NCBI GenBank assembly: GCA_021801265.1
Contig: JAJYYE010000011.1
Span: 171,666 to 235,665 of the forward strand
Reading direction: 5' to 3'
Origin: Pseudomonadota bacterium
GTDB lineage: Bacteria > Pseudomonadota > Gammaproteobacteria > Halothiobacillales > Halothiobacillaceae
DNA: 64,000 nucleotides
In this document: piece by piece, positions 57,150-64,000 of the stretch
Numbering within the stretch: position 1 is the stretch's first letter
Layout of the letters: every line of letters begins with the position of its first letter
The notes under the pieces: model-generated
Seen by the model: the letters and a program-made list of their open reading frames with translations, nothing else
What the model was told of the DNA's origin: nothing
Database searches by the model: none
Made by a program: the position numbers and the translations under genes

Positions 57150-57719
57150 ATGGACTTCATAGAATTCATCACGCAGCGCCATTCCATACCACCTAAATAC
57201 CTCGTGGCACCAGCACCAAGTCCAGATGAGCTCCATATCATTATCAATTCTGCAGAAAGCGCACCCGACCACGGCTCACTTAAGCCCTGGCGTTTTTTAG
57301 TCATTACCCGTGACCAGCGTCAAGCCCTAAGCGATCTGTTCGTGCGCGCGTTATTACACCGTGAACCCCACACCGAACCGGCTCTGCAGGAACGTGAGCG
57401 TGAGCGCGCACTCCGCCCACCAATGCTCATCGCAGCCATTGCCCGTATCACGCCGAATCACCCCAAAACCCCTGAGATTGAACAATTACTTACCGCCGCG
57501 ACCGCAACGGAACACCTGATGCTCGGAGCAAATTACCTTGGCTACGGTACGGTTTGGCTCACCGGTAGCCGGATTTATGATCGCTTTGTGATGGATGGCT
57601 TAGGCTTGGGCACAGATGAGCGACTCATTGGTATGGTGAATATAGGCACTGCGGCACCTGATATGCCGGAAAGAAAGCCGAATCGCCGAACCGTAACGGT
57701 TGACTACTGGGCGGGATAA
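57150..57719 (+). CDS. Nitroreductase family protein (YdjA-like)
   Basis: A 189-residue FMN-dependent oxidoreductase. The N-terminal ITQRHSIPPKYL and SAESAPDHGSLKPWRF fit the small YdjA/TdsD branch of nitroreductases, and the C-terminal ATEHLMLGANYLGYGTVWLTG is a family hallmark. Such enzymes reduce nitro groups or other electron-poor compounds with NAD(P)H; the natural substrate is unknown. AAGGA precedes the ATG. Confidence 0.92.
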   Translation: MDFIEFITQRHSIPPKYLVAPAPSPDELHIIINSAESAPDHGSLKPWRFLVITRDQRQALSDLFVRALLHREPHTEPALQERERERALRPPMLIAAIARITPNHPKTPEIEQLLTAATATEHLMLGANYLGYGTVWLTGSRIYDRFVMDGLGLGTDERLIGMVNIGTAAPDMPERKPNRRTVTVDYWAG

Positions 57720-57741
57720 GGCCCTCGCTGCCAGCAAAACA

Positions 57742-58305
57742 TTAGACTGATTTGACAGCACGCCGCCAGTACACCACGCTGCCATCTTGCTGCCCAAGCA
57801 CTCGCGCAAGCACGAATAAAGCATCAGACAAGCGGTTGAGATAGACCGCGATGGGTTCAATGGCGGTGTCTTCGGCGACAAGCGCCCAAAGCTCCCGCTC
57901 AGCACGGCGCGCCGTCACCCGCGCAATGTGGGTCTGCGCCAAGGCAGGTGAACCACCGGGCAAAATAAATTCCTTCAAGGGCGGCAAATTCGCATTATGG
58001 TGTTCAATCCACGCATCCAACGGGTCTAACCTGGGCAACATCTCATCTTGCGCCATGCTCGCCATCGCGATAAATCCGCCTAAATCAAATAAGGCATGTT
58101 GTTGCTCGGCCAGAAACTCACCCTGTGCCAAATCACCCAGAACAGAACGCAATAAACCGATATGGGCATTAAGTTCATCAAGTGCGCCCAAAGCGACCAC
58201 CCGAGGATGCGTTTTTGGCAAGCGGCACCCATCGGCCATGCCCGTTAAACCCCCATCACCGGTGCGCGTTACAATGCGAGATAAACGGGCAGGTTCACTC
58301 ATCAT
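57742..58305 (-). CDS. PduO-type ATP:cob(I)alamin adenosyltransferase
   Basis: It adds the adenosyl group of ATP to cob(I)alamin to form coenzyme B12. The 187 residues show TRTGDGGLTGMADG near the start, GALDELNAHIGLLRSVL, and the ATP/metal-binding helix THIARVTARRAERELWAL. PduO-type enzymes are trimers and occur both in B12 makers and in salvagers. No other cobalamin gene is in view. It starts inside the stop of the membrane protein gene upstream (ATGA overlap). Confidence 0.95.
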   Translation of the reverse strand: MMSEPARLSRIVTRTGDGGLTGMADGCRLPKTHPRVVALGALDELNAHIGLLRSVLGDLAQGEFLAEQQHALFDLGGFIAMASMAQDEMLPRLDPLDAWIEHHNANLPPLKEFILPGGSPALAQTHIARVTARRAERELWALVAEDTAIEPIAVYLNRLSDALFVLARVLGQQDGSVVYWRRAVKSV

Positions 58306-58841
58306 GTCACCGAAGATCGTTGTGAAATATTACTCGGCAAATCAATCGGATGATTCACTTCTCGCCCAATTAACACATGAATGGCATACACCCACATCGC
58401 CAGCACGCCATATAACAACCCCGCCACCACGCCCATGTCCACAATACCCCGCCAAGGTTGTGGCAGCCAATGAACCGCGACAATCAGCACGACAATGCCG
58501 CTGGTCACAGACAAGGCAACGATGCGGCGTTTGCGCGTCGCGTGGATATACCCCATGCAATACAGCGGCGCGAGCACCACATGCCACCACACCGGATTTT
58601 TGGATAAGTGCACTGCACGTGCGACCACACGCGGCGAAAATCCTTTCTGAAAGCCTTTATATCCCTCGCCATAAAGCATGAAAATCATCCAAAACGCAAA
58701 AAAAGCCATTTCATACCAACGCCACGGTTGATGTGTTGCTTCCAATGCAAAGGGATACACGCGAAACACGGCCCAACCCAACAAGGCAGTTAGCCCCACA
58801 ATGCCCCAAACCGCGCCCAGGCGCCCTAAAAAAATTTGCAT
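58302..58841 (-). CDS. Conserved-looking membrane protein of unknown function
   Basis: A 179-residue protein with about five membrane helices (7-27, 45-60, 85-100, 108-125, 135-158). The hydrophilic segment GYKGFQKGFSPRVVARA and the KNPVWWHVVLAPLYCMGYIHATRKRR loop are rich in aromatic and basic residues. I do not recognise the family. It overlaps the adenosyltransferase gene by four bases, which suggests shared expression but not a specific function. Confidence 0.8.
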   Translation of the reverse strand: MQIFLGRLGAVWGIVGLTALLGWAVFRVYPFALEATHQPWRWYEMAFFAFWMIFMLYGEGYKGFQKGFSPRVVARAVHLSKNPVWWHVVLAPLYCMGYIHATRKRRIVALSVTSGIVVLIVAVHWLPQPWRGIVDMGVVAGLLYGVLAMWVYAIHVLIGREVNHPIDLPSNISQRSSVT

Positions 58842-58972
58842 CTTTATCCCTCGTCATTGACCGCGTGCAACAAGGCGAGAAGCCTTATTTGATCGATTTA
58901 TCGGTACCATAGCCCAACCCGTTGGGATTATCCCCCTTTCAATTGAGCACAGTCTAAATTATTAGTTCAACT

Positions 58973-59668
58973 ATGAATAAAACCACTCGCCGAATTTTTT
59001 TCCAACGCTTGGCAGCCCAACGCCCGCACCCCACGACCGAATTAATTTACAACACCGGCTTCGAGCTCTTGATCGCGGTACTGCTCTCCGCGCAATCGAC
59101 CGATGTAGCTGTCAACAAAGTCACCCGGCAGCTTTATGCGGTGGCCAATACCCCTGAGGCCATTTTGGCCTTGGGCGAAGTGCAGTTGGAATCCTACCTA
59201 AAAACCATAGGATTATATCGGTCCAAAGCCCGCAATACCTTGGCCACCTGTCAAATACTGCGCGATCAGCACGGCAGTGAAGTGCCGCATGACCGTGCCG
59301 CATTAGAAGCATTGCCCGGCGTAGGACGGAAAACCGCCAACGTGGTGCTGAATACCCTCTTCCACGAACCGGTTATGGCGGTCGACACCCATATTTTTCG
59401 TGTCGCCAACCGCACCAAACTCGCACCGGGTAAAACCGTACTGGCGGTTGAAATGGGTTTAATGAAACACATTCCTAAAGAGTTCATGCACGATGCGCAT
59501 CATTGGTTAATTTTGCACGGCCGCTATACCTGTACAGCACGCAAGCCCGATTGTGGCGCTTGTATTGTGTGCGATCTGTGCGATTACCACCAAAAAACGA
59601 CCCAGTGCAATCCAGAATTTACCGGAAAATATGCCACGGCGGGAGATAAACCCCATGTACAGCAATGA
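58973..59668 (+). CDS. nth: Endonuclease III (DNA glycosylase/AP lyase)
   Basis: Nth removes oxidised pyrimidines and nicks the DNA. The helix-hairpin-helix motif LPGVGRKTANVVL carries the catalytic Lys K120, and VDTHIFRV carries D138, at the same numbers as in E. coli. The C-terminal 4Fe-4S cluster has the right Cys spacing C-x6-C-x2-C-x5-C. The 231-residue length includes a short tail beyond the cluster. It overlaps the DUF1841 gene by 14 bp. Confidence 0.97.
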   Translation: MNKTTRRIFFQRLAAQRPHPTTELIYNTGFELLIAVLLSAQSTDVAVNKVTRQLYAVANTPEAILALGEVQLESYLKTIGLYRSKARNTLATCQILRDQHGSEVPHDRAALEALPGVGRKTANVVLNTLFHEPVMAVDTHIFRVANRTKLAPGKTVLAVEMGLMKHIPKEFMHDAHHWLILHGRYTCTARKPDCGACIVCDLCDYHQKTTQCNPEFTGKYATAGDKPHVQQ

Positions 59669-60083
59669 TCGGCGCCAAATGCGTCAGCCCTTTCTCGATG
59701 CCTGGAAGAAACACCGCGAACACCTACCCATGACGGCGCTGGAAATCAAAATCAGCGACGTCATTGGCCAACATCCTGAATATCACACCCTTCTGCAAGA
59801 TCCCGAGCGAGCGTTAGCGCAAGATTGGCCGCCTGAACACGGTGAGACCAACCCGTTCCTGCACTTGGGTTTTCATCTCTCGATTCGTGAAATGGTGGAA
59901 ATTGATCAGCCCGCAGGTTTTAAGCAAAGCTACGTGACCTTATGCAAAAAAACTGGCGATGCGCTAGCTGCGGAACATCTCATGATGGAATGCTTGAGCG
60001 AAGCCCTCTGGCGGGCGCAACGAGATAACGCCGCGCCCGATGGTGCGGCCTTGCTGCAATGCCTTGCTGCAATGGCCCGATAA
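59655..60083 (+). CDS. DUF1841 family protein
   Basis: A 142-residue soluble protein with the DUF1841 pattern: RQPFLDAWKKHREHLPMTALE, HPEYHTLLQDPE, and GETNPFLHLGFHLSIREMVEIDQP. Function is not known to me. The ATG at 59655 has GGGAG nine bases upstream and lies inside nth in another frame; a longer frame from 59553 is mostly nth overlap and is rejected. Confidence 0.88.
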   Translation: MYSNDRRQMRQPFLDAWKKHREHLPMTALEIKISDVIGQHPEYHTLLQDPERALAQDWPPEHGETNPFLHLGFHLSIREMVEIDQPAGFKQSYVTLCKKTGDALAAEHLMMECLSEALWRAQRDNAAPDGAALLQCLAAMAR

Positions 60084-60134
60084 AGGGCATTTACCTGATT
60101 AAAACAATTGATCTCATCTGATTCCATGCACAAA

Positions 60135-60983
60135 TCAGGACGCATCCTGTAAACGCCGCCGGCGCTCGGTCTCTTCATCTATCGCCGCCTGAATGACTTG
60201 CAGCACGGTATCGACATCTGCATCAGGCGTGGTATCCACGAACTGACCGGTCAGCTCAATCATCGGATGCAGTTCGCCCTTTTCATAAAAGGCCCAAATC
60301 TCTTTCGCATAGTGAGTATCGAGTAGCTCAGGCGCGTATTGACCATAATATGTCGTGATGCGATCAACATCCCGAGCCAGCATCCACTGCGCATTATTGT
60401 TGGCCGCCGCATCCACCGCTTGAGGCAAATCGATAATCACCGGCCCCTGCTCATCGACCAAGATATTAAATTCCGACAAATCACCATGCACCAGCCCAAC
60501 AGACAACATGCGTACCACATACTGAATGAGGGTCGCATGATCTTGGCGTGCCTGCGCACAAGACATAACAACATCATTCAAACGCGGCGCCACTTGACCG
60601 TCACTACCCGTAATCAGCTCCATCAACAAAACGCCGTCAAAACAGCCATAGGGTTGGGGGACGCGCACACCGGCATCAGCCAGAAGATACAGCGCATTCA
60701 CCTCGGCATTCTGCCAGGCCTCCTCCTGTTGGTCGCGGCCAAATCGTGAACCTTTCTCCATGGCCCGTGCTTGACGGCTATTCCGCACTTTTCGCCCTTC
60801 CTGATACTGCACGGCTTGCCTGAAACTGCGCTTATCCGCTTCTTTGTACACCTTGGCGCAGCGAATTTCCGTACCACAGCGGACAACAAAAACAGCGGCT
60901 TCTTTGCCACTCATCAACGGGCGGATCACCTCATCAATAAGGCCATCATCAACTAAGGGTTGGATTCGTTTAGGTATTTTCAT
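60135..60983 (-). CDS. RIO1-family serine kinase
   Basis: A 282-residue RIO-type atypical protein kinase. The ATP-binding Lys is K44 (IRCAKVYK), the catalytic loop is HGDLSEFNIL with D168, and the metal-binding IDLPQ carries D185. In eukaryotes and archaea RIO kinases work in ribosome maturation; the bacterial members are little studied. It faces the DUF1841 gene (convergent). Confidence 0.93.
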   Translation of the reverse strand: MKIPKRIQPLVDDGLIDEVIRPLMSGKEAAVFVVRCGTEIRCAKVYKEADKRSFRQAVQYQEGRKVRNSRQARAMEKGSRFGRDQQEEAWQNAEVNALYLLADAGVRVPQPYGCFDGVLLMELITGSDGQVAPRLNDVVMSCAQARQDHATLIQYVVRMLSVGLVHGDLSEFNILVDEQGPVIIDLPQAVDAAANNNAQWMLARDVDRITTYYGQYAPELLDTHYAKEIWAFYEKGELHPMIELTGQFVDTTPDADVDTVLQVIQAAIDEETERRRRLQDAS

Positions 60984-61368
60984 ATAAGGGCTGTTTTAGG
61001 ACTTAAATTCTCATGGGAGTAAAAAAACACAATCACAAGGCATCAAAAGTGTTTTCCATGCCTAAAATCATCTTCATTGTAATGGGATGTACTCCGAGCT
61101 GCTGCAAAACGACAACGATCAATCTTTTCGGGGTGACACGCACGGATATCAGAGGTCCTTGCAAGTACTTCATTCAATAAACCAAAATTGTCATGACCAG
61201 ATCATGCCACTTCAATTGCTAACAAATGAATTCTGCAGATGAGCGGTTGATTGGCTTGCTCAACATTACTATGCTAACCAAGCAATCATTCTGAGCGGGC
61301 TGCCCTGATGGGTTGGTCATCACGCATCCCGCGCTTTCATTTTATCCGCTTTTGGAAGGAGCATGCTC
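60984..61368. other. Intergenic stretch between the RIO kinase and SDR genes
   Basis: About 385 bases between two divergent genes; no intact frame with a ribosome site was found. It should hold both promoters. No repeat or RNA gene was recognised. Confidence 0.5.
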
Positions 61369-62151
61369 ATGGCTCAAAAAATACCCCAGGCAACTGAATC
61401 AAATCGGCGGGTCGCCATTGTTACCGGCGCCTCATCGGGTATTGGTGAGGCCACGGTTCGTAAGTTTATTACCAATGGTTATGCCGTGATCGGTAATGGT
61501 CGAAAGGTTGAGAAGCTCGATTCACTCGCCCAGGAACTGGGGTCGGCCTTTATTGGAGTAGCCGGCGATGCGAGCGATAATGCAGTGATTGATCAGTTAT
61601 TTGCAGCGGCCACCACGCATTTTGGTCAACCGGCAGACATTGTGGTTGCCAATGCCGGACGTGGATTGGGTGGGTCGGTTAAAGATGCCGACCTCACGGA
61701 ATTTGAACGCGTACTGCAAATCAATGTGGTGGGTGCGTTAAACCTAATCCAAAAAGCGGCGAAAAGCATGGTTGAAGTCCAAGCAACCCACTTTCCCAAT
61801 AGGGCTGCAGATATTGTTGTTATCGGTTCCGTGGTGGGGCGTAACCTTTCTCCATTCAGCGCCGTGTATGGCTCAACCAAGTTTGCCGTACATTCATTGG
61901 CCGAAGGGCTCCGACGTGAAGTGGGGCCCTTCGGCGTACGGGTATCCTTGATCGAGCCCGGCATTGTGATGAGTGGCTTTCAAGACGCCGCTGGCTATAG
62001 CGATGACATGGTGGCGCATTTTGAGACAAACTTTGGCCCCATTCTTTATGGCGAGGACATTGCCAATGCCATTTACCATGTGGTGAGCCAACCCCCTCAT
62101 ATTCACATTAGTGACATGATGATACGCCCGACCCGTCAAGACTATCCATAA
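61369..62151 (+). CDS. Short-chain dehydrogenase/reductase (SDR)
   Basis: A classical SDR of 260 residues: cofactor motif TGASSGIG near the start, NAG in VANAGRG, and the catalytic YGSTK. The substrate cannot be told; similar proteins are often called NADP-dependent 3-hydroxy acid dehydrogenases (YdfG type). AAGGAG lies seven bases before the ATG at 61369, which is preferred over an ATG two codons upstream that touches the ribosome site. Confidence 0.93.
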   Translation: MAQKIPQATESNRRVAIVTGASSGIGEATVRKFITNGYAVIGNGRKVEKLDSLAQELGSAFIGVAGDASDNAVIDQLFAAATTHFGQPADIVVANAGRGLGGSVKDADLTEFERVLQINVVGALNLIQKAAKSMVEVQATHFPNRAADIVVIGSVVGRNLSPFSAVYGSTKFAVHSLAEGLRREVGPFGVRVSLIEPGIVMSGFQDAAGYSDDMVAHFETNFGPILYGEDIANAIYHVVSQPPHIHISDMMIRPTRQDYP

Positions 62152-62495
62152 GTTCAACTTTATCATCGTTATGGATTGGCGAATTAAAAGCAATTCATCC
62201 ATATTTTTTACAGAATGGCTAACAACGCATCGGCCCAATTAACACATGGTGACCGATGTTTTTTCAAAGCCCAACAGTGCAGAGTTTGAGGGGGCATTAG
62301 CCTTGTTCGGGCAGCCGCCTCAGTTACGTTTTAATTGCTCGATCGACTATATAAAAGTTTATTAATACAAATACTCGCTCTTAACAGGCCGGTGAAAAAC
62401 CATTGCACTCGACAATAAGGCGTTAAAAATTGGCTAAAATCCTCATTTACTCGGCGTAAACTACGGTTTTTCGCCACCCTGTTAAAAATAGGCGC
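62152..62495. other. Intergenic stretch with palindromic repeat
   Basis: About 340 bases, no gene. An inverted repeat near 62171-62205 (ggattggcgaatt/aattcatcc) followed by a T run may end the SDR transcript. The rest is dominated by the palindromic repeat at 62382-62484. Confidence 0.5.
62382..62484. repeat. Palindromic dispersed repeat (MITE- or REP-like), about 103 bp
   Basis: The ends taacaggccggtgaaaaacc and ggtttttcgccaccctgtta are inverted copies at 17 of 20 positions, around a 63-base AT-rich middle. Parts of both arms recur at 23651-23722. There is no coding capacity. Confidence 0.7.
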
Positions 62496-63050
62496 TTAAG
62501 ATTTTTCGTCCTGAAAACACTTTTTTAGCAATACCTGCAACGTGTCTTGCCCCATTTTTTCCAGCAGGGAGATATTTCGGTCCGGAATCAAGCCGGCATC
62601 GGGGTAGTGTGTGATGGCCAAATCCAAACTCGCTTCCCGTAATAGGTGTAGTACGGGATAGGGCGATTTATTAGTGTAATTTTCTGCATCATCCGATTCG
62701 GTGCCGCCAAACTGATAATCGGGATGAAAACTGGCAATTTGGAAGATGCCTTTGAGTTTCAACTGCATCAATCGATCGTCGGCGCGGGTCAGGAATTGGT
62801 TGAAATCGAAAAAATCCTGTAGCACATTGGGATGAATCAGCAGGGTTGTTTCGATGCGGTCATCTTGATTGAGTAATGCCAACTCGGTCTCTAAGTCGGC
62901 CAGCAGTTGCTCATCATCAATGGCATCGCTCACGATAAAACGCACTCGGTTTTTCACCAACTCCCGTTTGGCAAAAGGGCAGAGATTGAATCCGATAACG
63001 AGTTGCTCTACCCAGTTTCGGACAGTCTTGATAATGAATGGGTTATCCAA
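62496..63050 (-). CDS. DUF1415 family protein
   Basis: A 184-residue protein of the DUF1415 family: [17 protein letters not shown] near the start with the conserved Cys-Pro-Phe, [20 protein letters not shown], and [28 protein letters not shown]-like ([13 protein letters not shown]). The invariant Cys and His residues could bind metal or act in catalysis, but no activity is known to me. Confidence 0.9.
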   Translation of the reverse strand: [184 protein letters not shown]

Positions 63051-63530
63051 AAAATGGTTTCCGTATTGTGCGTGAGTTAAGGGCTACATAGCCAAAATCA
63101 CGCATAATGAGCGACATCGTTCCGGTGGTGCAGTAGCCATTGATATGAAAGAGCATCACCTTAACATTGTCCGTGATACTAGGCATACACAACGGTTCAA
63201 TCCGTTAAGAATAACTTAATATCACATTAGGTCAGGATAAAGCATAATTTGCCTGATTTATTTGACTACACTACCAACGGTTAATACCGACTAGCCTTGG
63301 CATTTTTTGGGTATAACAGGTGGATTCAAGAACCAAGGGGAACAGTTAATGTGTAGTTGCTGTTTCCGCGAGTTCCATATTGAGCAGGCGCTTGGTGTAG
63401 ATATCTATCGGCGTCCGAGCGGCTTGCTCGGACGTGTGTTCAAATTCCAGGCAATCTCACCCACTAGCTCTTGCGAGTACACCGACAGGTCTACCCCTTC
63501 GTTAAATAAATACCAGTATTCTTCCTGATG
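63051..63530. other. Intergenic stretch, no supported gene
   Basis: About 480 bases. A plus-strand frame at 63349-63528 (MCSCCFREFHIEQALG...) follows GGGGAAC but has no recognisable domain and is not accepted. A perfect 9-bp hairpin (cgtccgagc/gctcggacg) lies at 63412-63434 without a T run. Confidence 0.45.
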
Positions 63531-64000
63531 TTACTTTGTCAGGGCTGCATCCATTTGCTTATGCGCATCGACTAAGTTTTGGTGCATCTGCTGCTGGAGT
63601 TTGCCGATAGCCTTGTAGGCTTCCTCCATGGCCGCGTTGTCAGGTTTCGGAGCTTCACTCAAATCACGCAATTTTGCTTGCTGATCCTGTATTTCCCCCA
63701 TCAAAGCCCAATTTTCCTTGCGAGTCTGGTTCTGAATCTTGTTGATTTGGGTTCGCTGGGCTTCAGTTAGATCTGATCCGTTTCGCCAATCGCCTCTGCC
63801 GTAACCACCCGCCATACCCGAACCGTAACCCCTCATCATGCCCGGACCGTAACCCCCCATCATGCCCGGACCGTAACCCCCCATCATGCCCGGGCCGTAG
63901 CCACCCACCATGCCCGGGCCGTAACCCCCCATCATGCCTGGACCATAACCCCCCATCATGCCCGGACCATAACCCCCCATCATGCCCGGACCGTAACCCC
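63531..64000 (-). CDS. Met/Gly/Tyr-repeat protein with Spy/CpxP-like LTxxQ domain (5' end outside window)
   Basis: The frame is open to the right edge, so the start and any signal peptide are not visible. The visible part begins with repeats of MMGGYGPG and then has a helical domain of about 85 residues with LTEAQRTQINKIQNQTRKEN, WALMGEIQDQQAKLRDLSE and a final amphipathic helix. LTxxQ pairs are the mark of the CpxP/Spy/CnrX group of periplasmic chaperones and metal sensors. Met-rich repeats could bind copper or other soft metals; that is inference. It may be periplasmic or outer-surface. Confidence 0.75.
   Translation of the reverse strand, partial: GYGPGMMGGYGPGMMGGYGPGMMGGYGPGMVGGYGPGMMGGYGPGMMGGYGPGMMRGYGSGMAGGYGRGDWRNGSDLTEAQRTQINKIQNQTRKENWALMGEIQDQQAKLRDLSEAPKPDNAAMEEAYKAIGKLQQQMHQNLVDAHKQMDAALTK
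63792..64000 (-). repeat. 24-bp coding tandem repeat
   Basis: A 24-base unit that encodes MMGGYGPG is repeated at least eight times, mostly exact, with the last units drifting (MMRGYGSG, MAGGYGRG). The array continues beyond the window, so total number is unknown. Confidence 0.92.

Noticed and set aside
63307..63528. Plus-strand frame of 73 codons with a Cys-rich start
   Set aside because: GGGGAAC before the internal ATG is a weak signal, there is no domain, and the perfect hairpin at 63412-63434 falls inside it.
63792..64000. CRISPR array
   Set aside because: The 24-base repeats are contiguous and coding, without spacers.

Overview
The window looks like a gammaproteobacterial chromosome, most likely from a sulfur-oxidising chemolithoautotroph close to Halothiobacillus. 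This is inferred from the Pseudomonas-like gene order of several housekeeping blocks, a tmRNA tag of ANDDNYALAA, DUF2173 genes typical of sulfur oxidisers, and a type III proton-pumping P-type ATPase. No species marker such as 16S rRNA is present. Almost everything up to about 30.5 kb lies on the minus strand.

Layout. 1-16 kb is one long polar-flagellum and chemotaxis block, read right to left: fliL-M-N-O-P-Q-R, flhB, flhA, flhF, flhG (fleN), fliA, then cheY-cheZ-cheA-cheB and a parA-like gene cut by the window edge. A textbook FliA (sigma-28) promoter precedes cheY, so fliA makes the sigma factor for the operon just downstream of it. A diguanylate cyclase gene follows at 16-17 kb. 17-24 kb holds threonine synthesis (thrC, hom, an AlaC-type aminotransferase) and a salvage group (nagZ, a purine phosphoribosyltransferase, a methylthioinosine phosphorylase). 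24-32 kb holds a dienelactone hydrolase family gene, small conserved genes, the H+-ATPase, a ketopantoate-reductase-like gene, roxA, a ModE-like regulator with a DUF455 ferritin-like gene, and ssrA (tmRNA).

The 3 kb after ssrA looks like a decay zone: broken reading frames, an orphan Tat leader, an FMN reductase gene and three tandem DUF2173 genes. Next comes the most interesting region, 35.5-46.6 kb: a second, complete chemosensory operon laid out like the Wsp system (CheW, CheR-TPR, CheW, MCP, CheA-REC, CheB, c-di-GMP response regulator). It departs from Wsp in two ways. Its CheB has lost the phospho-accepting Asp of the receiver domain. Its output protein is REC-GAF-PAS-GAF-GGDEF-EAL with a dead GGDEF and an intact EAL site, so it should destroy c-di-GMP rather than make it. 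A relic of a diguanylate cyclase C-terminus sits directly behind it in the same frame.

47-64 kb returns to housekeeping: rne divergent from rluC-HAD-sppA-like-clpS-clpA, then infA, a nitroreductase, a cobalamin adenosyltransferase, nth, DUF1841, a RIO kinase, an SDR dehydrogenase and DUF1415. The window ends inside a gene for a Met/Gly/Tyr-repeat protein with an LTxxQ-type domain. A dispersed palindromic repeat occurs near 23.7 kb and 62.4 kb.
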